A DNA stretch of 64,000 nt from CAWBJP01 sp963789165 (GCA_963789165.1 CAWBJP010000009.1:217503-281502), one strand, 5' to 3'. Positions 27,384 through 36,741 are shown, numbered from the stretch's first letter. The notes: generated by a model not told the origin, from the sequence alone. Numbers and translations are program-made.

Positions 27384-30300
27384 GTCTGCGCCTTCTTCCA
27401 CACGATCTCGTGGACCCGGCGGGGACCCGAGACCCCCTTGAGCTCGACCTCCCGGGGCGGGCCGAATTCGACGTCACCGGAACTCTCCAGCAGATCTTTC
27501 AGGAGTCCTGACACCAGGATCTCGCCGCCCTGGGCGAGCGAGGCGATGCGGGCGGCGAGGGCCACGTTCGTGCCGAAGAAGTCCTCGGCTTCCTTCACCA
27601 CTTCCCCGGTATGGAGCCCGATGCGGACGAGCACCGCTTCCTCCGGATGGGCCTCGGCGTACTCGCCCAAGGCCCGCTGCACGCCCACGGCGCACAGGGC
27701 GGCCCGGCGGGCGCTGCCGAAGGCGATCATGAACCCGTCACCCTGGCATTTCACCTCAAAGCCGCGCTGGGCCGCCACCTCCCGGCGCACGATCCGGTTG
27801 TGCGCCCGCAGGACTTCGAGCCAGCGCCGGTCGCCGAGGCGTTCGTTGGCCGCGGTGGAGCCCTCGATGTCGGAGAACAGGATGGTCACGGTCCCCTCGG
27901 GAGAGGCGTGGGGCCGGAGGTCGGGGCGCTCCAGGCTCACGGCCGCTTCCACCAGGTCGATCGAGTCGGTCACCGTCGTCCCGCCGATGCCCTGGACGGC
28001 CAGCTTGTCGGCCACCACCCGCTCGATCCAGGGCGACCCGGCACCAGCCTGCCGGTAGACCTCGAGGGACTGGCCCAGCTTCTCCTGGGCCCCGGTCCGG
28101 TCCCCGGCCTGGAGGCGGGCCTGACCCCAGCGCTGCAGCGCCTCCGCCTCGTCCCAAACCAGTCCGAGGCGCTGGAAGATCCCGGTGGCCTCGGCGAAGG
28201 CGGCCTCCGCCGTCTCGGGTTCTTCCTCGGCCACCAGCGCCGCCGCCCGGGCCAGTTCGACCCGCCCGGCCACACCCCGCCAATCCTCGCCGCCGGCCAG
28301 GACTTCCTGGGCGCGGATGAGGTGCGGGCGAGCGTCCGCGGGGCGGCCGGCGTCGGCCAGTGTCAGAGCCAGCTCAGCCCGGGTGGCAACCTCGTGGAGG
28401 ACACTTCCGCCTTGGAGGGCGATCTGCAGCGCCTCCTGGAGCCGGGCTTTGGCAGCCTCCGTGTCGCCCTCCGTCCGGCTGAGGACCCCGAGCCAGTGGC
28501 TCGCCGCCCAGTCGTAGAGGCGGTTTCCCCGGTGCCGGTCGTCCTCCTGCTGGTCGGCCCACAGCTCGGCGGCCTCGTCGAAAGACCCCTCGAAGAAGGC
28601 CAGGAAGGCGGCCGTGTACTTGACCAGACCCGCCTCCTCCGCCAGCTGCCGGGCCTCATTCAGCTCACCGGCCAGGGCGTGGGCCCGGGCCAGCGCATCC
28701 TCGAGGGTCCGGAGAGGATTGCGGGCCTGGGCGATACGCGGGGTGGCGAGCTCCCGGCGGCACCAGGTCATGGCCGTGCGGGGGTCCCGGAGCTCGAGCG
28801 ACAGGCCGGCGGCGATCCAACTGGCGCTGAAGGCGGGCATCAGGTGCTCGGCCCGGTCGGCCGCCTCCCAGGCCTTCTCCAGCCCCCGGAAGCCGTCACT
28901 AAGGCGCCCGGAACAGAGGACATGGTGGCCGCGCAGGGCGATGGCGTTGCGAGCCAGGCCGTCGTTGCCCCGGCGGTCGGCGATCTCCAACGCCTGTTCG
29001 GCCTGGGCCAGACCCTCCTCGGTCCGCATGGCCCACAGGGCGGTGGCCGCCAGTCCGAACACGACGTAGCCCAGAGCCGAGCGGGCCGGTCCCCGGGTCA
29101 GGATCGCGCCCGCCGCCCGGTAGTGGTCGAGTGCCCGGGGGATGTCCATGGTGGCCGGGAAGGTGGCCAGGTTCCGGCCGAGGCGGGTGTGCATCTCGGC
29201 CGCCTGCTGTTCCTGGCCGAGGCCTTCGTGGAGCCGGAGGGCCCGTTCCAGGTACTCCACACTGCCCTCGGGGTCGATGCCGGTGGTGAAGTGGAGCTCG
29301 CCGACCCGCCCCAGCAGCTGGGCCCGGCCCTCGGTGTCCCCGGCCGCGTCCAGCAGCTCGATGACCCCTACCCAGTGCTTCACGGCTTCGTCGTAGGAGA
29401 AGGCGGCCAGGGCGGCCTCCCCGGCGGCGACGCCGCACTCGATGGCCCGGGTCGCATCGGCCGGTCCAGAGCGGCGGTAGTGGTGGGCCAGGGCCTCCAG
29501 ATGAGGGGTGAGGTGGCTGGCGTGGAGGGCCTCGATGGCCTCCGCCGCGCTCCGGTGGAGGCGTTGGCGGCGGGGGACGCTCAGTTGCTCGTAGAGGGTC
29601 TGGCGCACGACGGGCTGGGCGAAGGTGTAGGCGGCCCGCCCCTGGCTCCCGGCCACCTCGGAGATGAGGCGGGCGTCGACCGCCTCCTCGACGGCCGCCA
29701 GCAGTGTGTCGTCGTCGAGCCCGCCCATGCGTCCGAGCACGGCCACGTCGAATTCCCGGCCGAGCACCGCCGCCCGGGCCAGGACCTCCTTGGTCTCCGG
29801 CGGCAGGCTGGAAAACCGCCGGCTGACGACCTCCCGGATGCCCTCGGGGATCTTGAGCCCGTGGAGCGAGCCGGGGTCGATGCTCCACCGGCCCGCCTCC
29901 CAGTGGGCCCGGCCCGTCTCCAGGAGGTGGCGCACGACCTCCTCCAGGAAGAACGGGTTGCCCTCGGTCTCGCGCCACATGGCCTGCGCGAGCGGGGCCT
30001 CGGACTCGTCCAGCCTCCGCTCGGCCAGCGCCTCGAGGAGCTCATGCACCTCCGGGGGGGACAGGCCCCCGAGGGCGAGGTGCTCGAAGCCCCGCTCCCG
30101 CCGCAGCTCCCCCAGCGCCTCGGTGAGGGGATGCCCCCGGGTCACCTCCACCTCCCGGTAGGTGCCGATCACCAGAAGCCGGCTGTCGGGAAGACGCCGG
30201 GCCAGGTGGCACAGGAGCCGAAGCGACGGCGCATCGGCCCAATGGAGGTCGTCGAGGACGAGGACGATCGGGTGGATGGCGGCGGCGTTGAGGAGGAAGG

Positions 30301-31837
30301 TCGAGACGCTCTCCATGAGGTGGTAGCGCGCCTCGTCGCCCTCGGGACGCTCACTCTCGGGCAGGTTGGGCAGGCGCTGGCGGACCTCGGAGACGAGGCT
30401 GGCCACGTCCGAGGCGCCGTCCCCGAGTTCCTTCAGAAGGTCGTCGGGGGGCTCCTGGACCACATAGGCCCGGATCGCCTCGGCGAAGGGCAGGAGGGGG
30501 ACGACGTGCTCGGTCTCGTAGCAGCGCCCCGCGAGCACCTGGGCGGCTCGCAGGCGGGCGTAGACCCCGGACTCCTCGGCCAGGCGGCTCTTGCCGATGC
30601 CGGGCTCACCCGAGACCATGACCAGGCCGCCCCGGCTGTCCAGGGCCGACTCGATCGCAGTCTTGAGGACCCCCAGCTCGTCGGCCCGCCCCACGAAGCG
30701 CCCATGGCGGGCGATGCGGGCCTGGCGCTGGGCGGCGGGGAGGGGGCCGGCGACCGACATCTCCAGGGTGATGTCGGAGGGGCTGGCGGCGATCTCCTCC
30801 AGGCGGCGGCGCACCCCCGCGGCGCTGGCGGGCCGCTCCTCGGTGTTCTTGGCCAGCAGCTCGAGGACGAGGGTGCCGAGCGCCCGGGGGACGTTGGGGT
30901 TGTGCCACCACGGCGCCATGGGCTGGGTGTTGAGGTGCTGGGAGATGATCGACACGGCGTCGCCCCCCATGAAGGGAGGCCGCCCGGTCAGAAGCTCGTA
31001 GAGGAGGGCGCCCAGCGAGTACAGGTCGGCGCTGGTGTCGACCTCGCCCCCCAGGGCCTGCTCCGGGGCCATGTAGGCGACCGTGCCCACCATCATCCCT
31101 TCGCTCGTGATCCGGGAATGGTCGGCGGCCACGGCCAGGCCGAAGTCTCCGAGGCGGGCCGAGCCGTCGTCGGCGAGCCAGACATTGCCCGGTTTCAGGT
31201 CGCGGTGGATGACACCCCGGGCGTGGGCGTGCTCGAGGGCGGAGGCGATCTCCCCCGCCACCTGGAGCGCCTCGGGGACGGAGAGGCGGTGGTCTTCGGC
31301 CCGGTTCAGGAGATCCTCCACCGAACCCCCGGACATGAGCTGGCTCACGATGAACGGCCGGCCGCTCTCGTCCCCGATGTCGTGGATGGAAACGATGTGG
31401 GGATGGTCGCCGAGGAGGGCCATGGACTGGGCCTCGCGGCGGACCCGGACCAGCCCGGCCTCGTCGAGGCCCTCGGTCTTGACCGTGGCCAGGGCCACCT
31501 CCCGGTGCAGGGCCGTGTCGTAGGCGGCATAGACCCGCTTGCGGCCTCCCTCGCCGAGGAACCGTCGCACCTGGTAGCGGCCGCCCGCGAACGAGGCCGG
31601 CAGGCCGGGCTGACCGCCCGCCGGCTTGTCTGCCGGCAGAGGCGCCGGCGCCGGCCCACGGGGTCCCTCGCTGGCGTCGGTGGCGCCGGCCAGCGGTTGC
31701 CCGCAGTCTTCACAGAAGCGGGACGATGCGACCGCCGGCGTTCCGCAGGTGGGACAGGGGATCTGGAGCTCGGCGCCGCACGACGGGCAGAAGCGTGCGC
31801 CGGGACGCGTCGCTTGCCCGCACGCCGGACAACCCAT
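27380..31837 (-). CDS. Zinc ribbon - Ser/Thr kinase - STAND ATPase - TPR - class III cyclase giant regulator
   Basis: 1485 residues from ATG 31837. Order: two zinc ribbons at 3-46 ('CPACGQ...CPSCG', 'CPTCGT...CEDCG'); protein kinase at about 88-350 with G-loop 'LGEGGRKRVY', likely Lys120, 'HRDLKPGN' 211-218, 'DFGLA' 231-235 and 'APEQ'; ATPase from about 380 with Walker A 'GEPGIGKS' 410-417 and 'VLVLDDLHWAD'; a long TPR-like section; cyclase domain from about 1314. The cyclase keeps both metal Asps (about 1323 in 'FSDIEGST', about 1367 in 'QGDGF') and the Lys before the second, but the position usually Asn in 'VNxAAR' appears as Ala. No membrane segment, so cytoplasmic. Longer in-frame starts up to 32434 would run through the next gene. 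Confidence 0.88.
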   Translation of the reverse strand: MGCPACGQATRPGARFCPSCGAELQIPCPTCGTPAVASSRFCEDCGQPLAGATDASEGPRGPAPAPLPADKPAGGQPGLPASFAGGRYQVRRFLGEGGRKRVYAAYDTALHREVALATVKTEGLDEAGLVRVRREAQSMALLGDHPHIVSIHDIGDESGRPFIVSQLMSGGSVEDLLNRAEDHRLSVPEALQVAGEIASALEHAHARGVIHRDLKPGNVWLADDGSARLGDFGLAVAADHSRITSEGMMVGTVAYMAPEQALGGEVDTSADLYSLGALLYELLTGRPPFMGGDAVSIISQHLNTQPMAPWWHNPNVPRALGTLVLELLAKNTEERPASAAGVRRRLEEIAASPSDITLEMSVAGPLPAAQRQARIARHGRFVGRADELGVLKTAIESALDSRGGLVMVSGEPGIGKSRLAEESGVYARLRAAQVLAGRCYETEHVVPLLPFAEAIRAYVVQEPPDDLLKELGDGASDVASLVSEVRQRLPNLPESERPEGDEARYHLMESVSTFLLNAAAIHPIVLVLDDLHWADAPSLRLLCHLARRLPDSRLLVIGTYREVEVTRGHPLTEALGELRRERGFEHLALGGLSPPEVHELLEALAERRLDESEAPLAQAMWRETEGNPFFLEEVVRHLLETGRAHWEAGRWSIDPGSLHGLKIPEGIREVVSRRFSSLPPETKEVLARAAVLGREFDVAVLGRMGGLDDDTLLAAVEEAVDARLISEVAGSQGRAAYTFAQPVVRQTLYEQLSVPRRQRLHRSAAEAIEALHASHLTPHLEALAHHYRRSGPADATRAIECGVAAGEAALAAFSYDEAVKHWVGVIELLDAAGDTEGRAQLLGRVGELHFTTGIDPEGSVEYLERALRLHEGLGQEQQAAEMHTRLGRNLATFPATMDIPRALDHYRAAGAILTRGPARSALGYVVFGLAATALWAMRTEEGLAQAEQALEIADRRGNDGLARNAIALRGHHVLCSGRLSDGFRGLEKAWEAADRAEHLMPAFSASWIAAGLSLELRDPRTAMTWCRRELATPRIAQARNPLRTLEDALARAHALAGELNEARQLAEEAGLVKYTAAFLAFFEGSFDEAAELWADQQEDDRHRGNRLYDWAASHWLGVLSRTEGDTEAAKARLQEALQIALQGGSVLHEVATRAELALTLADAGRPADARPHLIRAQEVLAGGEDWRGVAGRVELARAAALVAEEEPETAEAAFAEATGIFQRLGLVWDEAEALQRWGQARLQAGDRTGAQEKLGQSLEVYRQAGAGSPWIERVVADKLAVQGIGGTTVTDSIDLVEAAVSLERPDLRPHASPEGTVTILFSDIEGSTAANERLGDRRWLEVLRAHNRIVRREVAAQRGFEVKCQGDGFMIAFGSARRAALCAVGVQRALGEYAEAHPEEAVLVRIGLHTGEVVKEAEDFFGTNVALAARIASLAQGGEILVSGLLKDLLESSGDVEFGPPREVELKGVSGPRRVHEIVWKKAQT

Positions 31838-31932
31838 GGCGGCCCCTCTCCCTCGTGCCGACTGTAGCCAAAGCGTCGGGAGCGGGTGACGGTGCCAGAA
31901 GCCGCCAGTGGGCCCAGCCCCCGAAGCTGGTG

Positions 31933-31967
31933 GCGGCGAGGGGGCGATCCCTCCGTCCCCTCGCCGC
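31933..31967. terminator. GC-rich hairpin between the haloperoxidase-like gene and the kinase gene
   Basis: GCGGCGAGGGG (31933-31943) pairs perfectly with CCCCTCGCCGC (31957-31967) across a 13-nt loop. It lies 16 bp past the stop of the leftward haloperoxidase-like gene, as a terminator should. The T-tract (TTGTTTT) is on the rightward side, so leftward action would be without a U-run. The rest of the 146-bp gap shows nothing else. Confidence 0.55.
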
Positions 31968-31983
31968 GCTTGTTTTGAGCTTG

Positions 31984-33582
31984 TTAGAGCGTCCGGGGCA
32001 GCGTGTCGAGTGCGGTAGGAGCGGTGGCGGCGGTCCCGTTGAAGAGGGTCTGCGCCTTCTGGAACGCCTGGGCGGCGGCCTTCCGGCCCATGTCCTTGCC
32101 GTCGAGGTCGCCCTGGGCGAAGTGCATCCCGCAGTAGATGCGCGAGATCCCCGCCTCGTCCGCCGCCTGCGTGAAGGTGCTCCACCTGAGGGTGATATCG
32201 GTTGTCGGTACCTTCGGTTCGTCGTAGCCGTAGTTGCTGCCCGCCTTGATCGTCACCGAGTCGCCGAAGTTGTCGCTGCCGGTGAAGAGCTTGAGGCTCT
32301 CGGCCCCGGCGCCGCCGAAGACGCTGTGGCCCGAGACATACTCGGCGAACGGCGGGGTGGGGAATGTGGCGGGGTGGTACGGCAGCCACGCCGCGCCGTC
32401 CATCTCCACGGTGCCCTTGCCGGGGCCGCCCCACGCCTTCACGGTCTGGCCCTTGAACAGGGACCGCACGGCGGTGATGGGGCGCACGTAGTCGACGTCC
32501 CGCTTGGTGCCCCAGCCCGCGATGCTGGCGTCGAAGGTGGCGTTGGTATGGATGAAGAACAGCTTGACGTCCTTCTCGATGCCGCTGGTGCCGGCCCCGT
32601 GGGCATCGCGGCGGGCGACGTACTGGGCGAAGAGGCTCCAGTAGCCGGGGGGCAGTTCACTGTTGGGGCCGGCCGCCCACCAGCCGCACGAGACCTTCTG
32701 GGTTTCGGTCAGGTTGGCGCTGGCGTCCAGGAGCGCCTGGGCCTGGGACTTGAACTGGTCGGTGCCCGGCTGGGCCGGACCGGTGGCGGAGCGGAACTGG
32801 GCCGCCGAGGTCAGGGCGAAACCGACGACCTTGCCCCAGTGGGGGCTGAGGAAGGTCGAGGTGACGACCTTGCCGCCCTCGTCGGTGTAGGTGAGCGGCT
32901 GCCAGTGCGCGAGGTCCTTCACCGTCGCCGGATCGAACGGCTTGGACATGTCCATGGGGTCGTTGACCGGCTTGTAGCCGGTGTAGTCGGAATAGGCCTC
33001 CCCTGGCGTTCCCCCGGGGGTGTTCGCCAGCTGGTTGGACCCGTCGCCGTGGCGGAAGTCGAGCACCGCCTGGCAGGCCACGTTGCCGATCCCGCTCGGG
33101 GCGGCCTTGTCGGTGGAGGTGTCCTTGGGGTCGAAGCCCAGCTTGGCCATCAGCGGGTCGAACAGACCGGCCTTGTCGTTCGGGTACAGGTCCACCGCCG
33201 CCCGGTAGGCGGCGAAGCTGATGGCCTTCTGCTCGTTGGCCACGGTCTTTTCCGTCGCCGGACGGCGCAGGGCGGCTCCCAGGCGGGTCCCTACGGCCTT
33301 GCCGTCATAAGCGGCCCAGGCGTCGTAGATGCAGGTGTGCATGATGGCCAGGGCCCGGGACTGCGCCGTGGGGGGCAGCCCGTGCTGGCGTTGGGCCTCG
33401 ATCATGGCGTTGTTCCACTGGATGACGATGCTGTCGGTGGCGGCCTGACCCCGAGCCTGGCCAGCCTGGGTGGCCGCCACGGTCTGGGTTTGCCGGTCAG
33501 GGCCGCCACAGGCGGGCAGGACGGCGAGAATCGAGATCAGCCCTAGAAGAACGATGCCCGTTCGGACGGGGGAGAAATGCAT
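31984..33582 (-). CDS. Vanadium-dependent haloperoxidase / PAP2-family lipoprotein
   Basis: 532 residues with a lipoprotein signal: hydrophobic segment and lipobox 'LPAC' (Cys25). All three vanadate/phosphate-binding motifs are seen in the C-terminal half: Lys-x6-Arg in 'KRDVDYVRP', 'EYVSGHSVFGG' (PSGH-like) and Arg-x5-His in 'SRIYCGMHF'. The same fold serves acid phosphatases and vanadium haloperoxidases; the long helical N-terminal domain ('AIMHTCIYDAWAAYDG') is typical of the VCPO-like bacterial group. ATG 33582 follows GGGGAGA. Expected to work outside the cell, anchored in the membrane. Which reaction it carries out cannot be told from the sequence. Confidence 0.86.
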   Translation of the reverse strand: MHFSPVRTGIVLLGLISILAVLPACGGPDRQTQTVAATQAGQARGQAATDSIVIQWNNAMIEAQRQHGLPPTAQSRALAIMHTCIYDAWAAYDGKAVGTRLGAALRRPATEKTVANEQKAISFAAYRAAVDLYPNDKAGLFDPLMAKLGFDPKDTSTDKAAPSGIGNVACQAVLDFRHGDGSNQLANTPGGTPGEAYSDYTGYKPVNDPMDMSKPFDPATVKDLAHWQPLTYTDEGGKVVTSTFLSPHWGKVVGFALTSAAQFRSATGPAQPGTDQFKSQAQALLDASANLTETQKVSCGWWAAGPNSELPPGYWSLFAQYVARRDAHGAGTSGIEKDVKLFFIHTNATFDASIAGWGTKRDVDYVRPITAVRSLFKGQTVKAWGGPGKGTVEMDGAAWLPYHPATFPTPPFAEYVSGHSVFGGAGAESLKLFTGSDNFGDSVTIKAGSNYGYDEPKVPTTDITLRWSTFTQAADEAGISRIYCGMHFAQGDLDGKDMGRKAAAQAFQKAQTLFNGTAATAPTALDTLPRTL

Positions 33583-33725
33583 ATTTTCTCCCCCTCTCTC
33601 GTCTTAGGCGGCGGCGTTGAGCGAGGCCGTGTTTTGACCCGCGCCTCTTCCGCCGCTTGGTGACTCTGCGCTTCTCGGGCACCGCTGTACTCCGTACGAG
33701 TACGGAATGTGCGTGAAGCTGGACG
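33583..33725. other. Intergenic region upstream of the haloperoxidase-like gene with a short palindrome
   Basis: 143 bp between the symporter stop and the haloperoxidase-like start. TCCGTAC-GA-GTACGGA (33691-33706) is a perfect 7-bp inverted repeat, and GTACTC/GAGTAC overlaps it. This could be an operator for the leftward gene. No -35/-10 pair was identified and no coding potential is seen. Confidence 0.4.
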
Positions 33726-35486
33726 CTACTGGCGGAAGTTGCGGGACAGGCCGAGGTTCTCGGGGGCGTGAAGGGTAACCATCTTGGCGCCGACGTCGGC
33801 CGGGACCCGCCGGGCGGTGAGCCGGGAGACGGTCACCATGGTGATGAAGGCGGCGGGGACCGACCAGGCCGCCGGCTGAGCCAGTAGCGCCTCGGTCCAT
33901 CCCGACGTCTCATACCCAGTCATGGTGAAGAGGATGGCTCCGGAGGCCAGGCCACCGCCCACGACCAGGCCGGCGCCGGCCCCGGCGGCGGTGAGCCCCC
34001 GCCACCAGATGCCGAGAACGAGGAGCGGGCAGAAGGACGAGGCGGCGATGGCGAAGGCCCAGCCGACCAGCACGTTGATGTCGAAGCGCTCCACCTGGAG
34101 GCCGAGGGCGAGGGCCACCACGCCGGCCACCGCCGCCGCCCGGCGGAAGTCCACGATCGTGCCCCGGGCCCGATCCGCCGGCCGTGAAGGCCAGACAACG
34201 TCCTGGGCCAGGGCTCCGGCCACCGAGATGAGCAGGCCCGAGGCGGTGGACAGGAAGGCGGCGAACGCCCCGGCGGCCACCAGGCCGGAGAGGAGCTCGC
34301 CGGGAAAGCCGCCCACCACCCGTCCGGGGAGGGCGAGCACCACCGTGTCGGTCGCGCCCGTCAGGTAAAGGTCGGGGGCGTAGAGGCGCCCGAGGGCCCC
34401 GTAGACGGCGGGGAACACGTAGAAGGCCCCCAGGAGCACGAGCACGATGAGGGTCGTCTGGCGGGCGGCCCGGCCGTCAGGGTTGGTGTAGAAGCGCACC
34501 AGGATGTGCGGCAGGCCCATGGTGCCGAGGAAGGTGGCCAGCATCAGCGAGTAGGTGAAGAACAACGGGTGGCTCTGGTCGTCGCCGATGGGCCCGAAGG
34601 GCTCGCTCCACGAGGCCCCGTCGGCCGCGGGCAGGCCCAGCTGGTGGGGGGCGGCGGCGCCGGCCGGAAAGGTGATCTCGGAGTTTTCCGCCGCCCGGTG
34701 GGCTCCGGGGCGGAGGTCCACCGGGGTCACCTCCCGGTAGCGACGCCCGTCGAGCGTTCCCCGCACGGCGACGGGCACCGTTTCGGTCACCTCGAAGCGG
34801 GCGTCGACCTCCACGTCGACCGTCGTCTCGGTCATGAAGGTGGGAGGGGCGTGCCGGTCGAGCCGGGGGGCGTCGCCGTTGTGCCAGTGGCCGAGCAGCA
34901 CCAGCGCGGGAAGGGAGATGGCCGTCACCTTGAGCCAGTAGTGGAAGGCCTGCACGAAGGTGATGCCCTTCATACCGCCGAGCGCCACGTTGGCCGTGAT
35001 CACCCCGCCGACCACCACCACGCCGACCCAGTACGGCGTGCCCACGATCGCCCGCAGGGTGACCCCCGCCCCCTTCATCTGGGGCAGCAGGTAGAACCAG
35101 CCGATGAGGAGCACGAAGACGGTGGCCAGGCGGCGGACGAGCAGGGAATCGAGGCGGCCCTCGGCGAAGTCGGGGATGGTGTAGGCACCGAAGCGCCGCA
35201 GGGGGGCGGCCACCAGCAGGAGCAGCACCAGGTAGCCGGCGGCGTAGCCCACCGGGTACCACAGCATGTCCACGCCGTACTTCATGATCAGGCCGGCCAC
35301 TCCCAGGAAGGAAGCGGCGGAGAGGTACTCCCCGGAGATGGCCGACGCGTTCCACATGGGCCGGACGGTGCGGGAGGCGACGAAGAAGTCGGAGGTGGTG
35401 CGGGCCACCTTGACCCCGAAGGCTCCGATGACGATGGTGGCCACCGTGACCGCCACCACCGCCGCCACCGCCAGCGGGGAGTCCAC
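33726..35486 (-). CDS. actP: Sodium:solute symporter (SSS), cation/acetate symporter-like
   Basis: About 586 residues with about 13 hydrophobic segments. 'ARTTSDFFVASRTVRPMWNA', 'ISGEYLSAASFLGVAGLIM' and 'GGMKGITFVQAFHYWLKV' match ActP/MctP-type carriers of acetate and related monocarboxylates. Between two membrane segments lies a soluble insert of about 110 residues rich in Thr/Val ('ETTVDVEVDARFEVTETVPV'), probably outside the membrane; related actinobacterial symporters carry such inserts. Start chosen at GTG 35486, five bases past the DUF485 stop; a GTG at 35519 is possible. The pairing with DUF485 supports the transport class; the exact substrate is inferred. Confidence 0.87.
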   Translation of the reverse strand: MDSPLAVAAVVAVTVATIVIGAFGVKVARTTSDFFVASRTVRPMWNASAISGEYLSAASFLGVAGLIMKYGVDMLWYPVGYAAGYLVLLLLVAAPLRRFGAYTIPDFAEGRLDSLLVRRLATVFVLLIGWFYLLPQMKGAGVTLRAIVGTPYWVGVVVVGGVITANVALGGMKGITFVQAFHYWLKVTAISLPALVLLGHWHNGDAPRLDRHAPPTFMTETTVDVEVDARFEVTETVPVAVRGTLDGRRYREVTPVDLRPGAHRAAENSEITFPAGAAAPHQLGLPAADGASWSEPFGPIGDDQSHPLFFTYSLMLATFLGTMGLPHILVRFYTNPDGRAARQTTLIVLVLLGAFYVFPAVYGALGRLYAPDLYLTGATDTVVLALPGRVVGGFPGELLSGLVAAGAFAAFLSTASGLLISVAGALAQDVVWPSRPADRARGTIVDFRRAAAVAGVVALALGLQVERFDINVLVGWAFAIAASSFCPLLVLGIWWRGLTAAGAGAGLVVGGGLASGAILFTMTGYETSGWTEALLAQPAAWSVPAAFITMVTVSRLTARRVPADVGAKMVTLHAPENLGLSRNFRQ

Positions 35487-35491
35487 CGGGT

Positions 35492-35944
35492 CTAGCCCCG
35501 CTCCACCATGTCGGTGAACTCCCGCTCGTGACGCTCCGCCTGGCGCACGTAGAGCAGGCCCATGACCACCAGCACGGGGTAGATCCCCCCGCCCAGGATG
35601 ATCCACGGCAGCGGGATGCCGAAGACCAGGAAATGGCCCAAGGCGGGGTGGCTGGCGAAGAGGGCGGGGAGGCCGACGAGCAGGGAGCCGAACACGGCGA
35701 AGATCCGTAGGGCCAGGATCAGCTGGGCCCGGGTGAGGGAGCGCAGCAGCACCTCGCCCACCTCGGTCTGCTCGGCCAGGTCGGCCAGGGTCCGCTCGTG
35801 GCGGCCCGCGGCCCGGCCTCTCGGGTTGCGGACGGCGACCCGGCGCCCCAGGTTCAGGGTGTGCCCGGGAAAGGCAGGGTCCGGGGTGTCCCCGGGAAAG
35901 GCGGGGTTCGGGGTGTCCCCGGCGCCAGGGGGGATGTCGGTCAC
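35492..35944 (-). CDS. DUF485-type small membrane protein (symporter partner)
   Basis: 150 residues. A Pro/Gly-rich N-terminus contains a repeated 'NPAFPGDTPDPAFPGHT', then two hydrophobic segments ('ALRIFAVFGSLLVGLPALF' and 'WIILGGGIYPVLVVMGLLYV') and a charged tail 'RQAERHEREFTDMVERG'. This layout is the YjcH/DUF485 family, which is found beside acetate-type SSS symporters. GTG start at 35944 overlaps the response-regulator stop. The symporter follows within a few bases, so the four genes from the kinase onward form one unit. Confidence 0.8.
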   Translation of the reverse strand: MTDIPPGAGDTPNPAFPGDTPDPAFPGHTLNLGRRVAVRNPRGRAAGRHERTLADLAEQTEVGEVLLRSLTRAQLILALRIFAVFGSLLVGLPALFASHPALGHFLVFGIPLPWIILGGGIYPVLVVMGLLYVRQAERHEREFTDMVERG

Positions 35945-36741
35945 GGTGCCGGCCTCCGGGTGCCGGGGGCCCGGGCGATCAGTTCCCGCAGCTCCCGGGC
36001 GTGGCGGCGGCTCACCGGAAGCTCGTGGTCGTCGATGACCAGCACGTAGCCGCCCCCCGAACGCACCCGCAGCTCGGTGAGGTGCCGCAAGGCCACCAGG
36101 TACCTACGGTGGACCCGGATGAAGCCCGCCTCCCGCCAGGTCTCCTCCAGGGCGGAGATCGGGGTGCGGACCAGGTAGTTGCCGGCATCGGCGTGAAGGC
36201 GGACGTAGTCGCCGCTCGCCTCGACGAAGCGGATGGAGTCCCGCTCCACGAATCGGGTGCGCCCTCCGGTCTCCACCGCGATGCGGGTGGAGTCCTCCTT
36301 GTCGCCCTCCTCGGACCGGCGGGCGCCGGCGCCGATGCGGCGGATGGCGTCGGAGAGGCGCTCGGGACGGACCGGCTTGAGCAGGTAGTCCAGGGCCTGC
36401 AGCTCGAACGCCTCGACGGCGTGGTTCTCGTAGGCGGTGACGAAGACGATGTCGGGAGGGCGGGCGAAGCGCCCCAGCACCCGGGCCAGTTCCAGGCCGT
36501 CGAGGCCGGGCATGCGGATGTCGAGGAACACGGCGTCGAATCCGCCGTCCCGCAGCCGGCGCAACGCCTCGGTGGCGTCCCCGGCCGTGGCTACGGTGGC
36601 CACCCGGGGGTGCTGGCGCAGGAGATAGGCCAGGTCGTCGAGGGCGGGACGCTCGTCGTCCACCACCAGGACGTCCAGCCCCGGGGTGCGGGGCACCACC
36701 GGACCCGGGGTTCGGGGTGTCCCCGGAGTCCCAGTGCTCAC
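35941..36741 (-). CDS. LytTR-family response regulator
   Basis: 266 residues. Receiver domain at about 22-135: 'VLVVDDERPALDDLAYLLR', phospho-acceptor Asp74 in 'VFLDIRMPGLDGLE', 'FVTAYENHAVEAFE' and 'DYLLKPV'. LytTR DNA-binding domain at about 155-262: 'FVERDSIRFVEASGDYVRLH', 'WREAGFIRVHRRYLVAL', 'HELPVSRRHARELRELI'. LytTR proteins bind direct repeats and usually activate a few nearby genes. GTG 36741 overlaps the kinase stop. By position the target is the DUF485-symporter pair, as in BtsSR/YpdAB-type nutrient systems; this is inferred. Confidence 0.92.
   Translation of the reverse strand: MSTGTPGTPRTPGPVVPRTPGLDVLVVDDERPALDDLAYLLRQHPRVATVATAGDATEALRRLRDGGFDAVFLDIRMPGLDGLELARVLGRFARPPDIVFVTAYENHAVEAFELQALDYLLKPVRPERLSDAIRRIGAGARRSEEGDKEDSTRIAVETGGRTRFVERDSIRFVEASGDYVRLHADAGNYLVRTPISALEETWREAGFIRVHRRYLVALRHLTELRVRSGGGYVLVIDDHELPVSRRHARELRELIARAPGTRRPAP

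Noticed and set aside
31838..32434. Longer N-terminus for the kinase-cyclase gene
   Set aside because: The extra frame is antisense-free but runs across the coding region of the haloperoxidase-like gene, and the zinc ribbon starting at ATG 31837 is a natural N-terminus.
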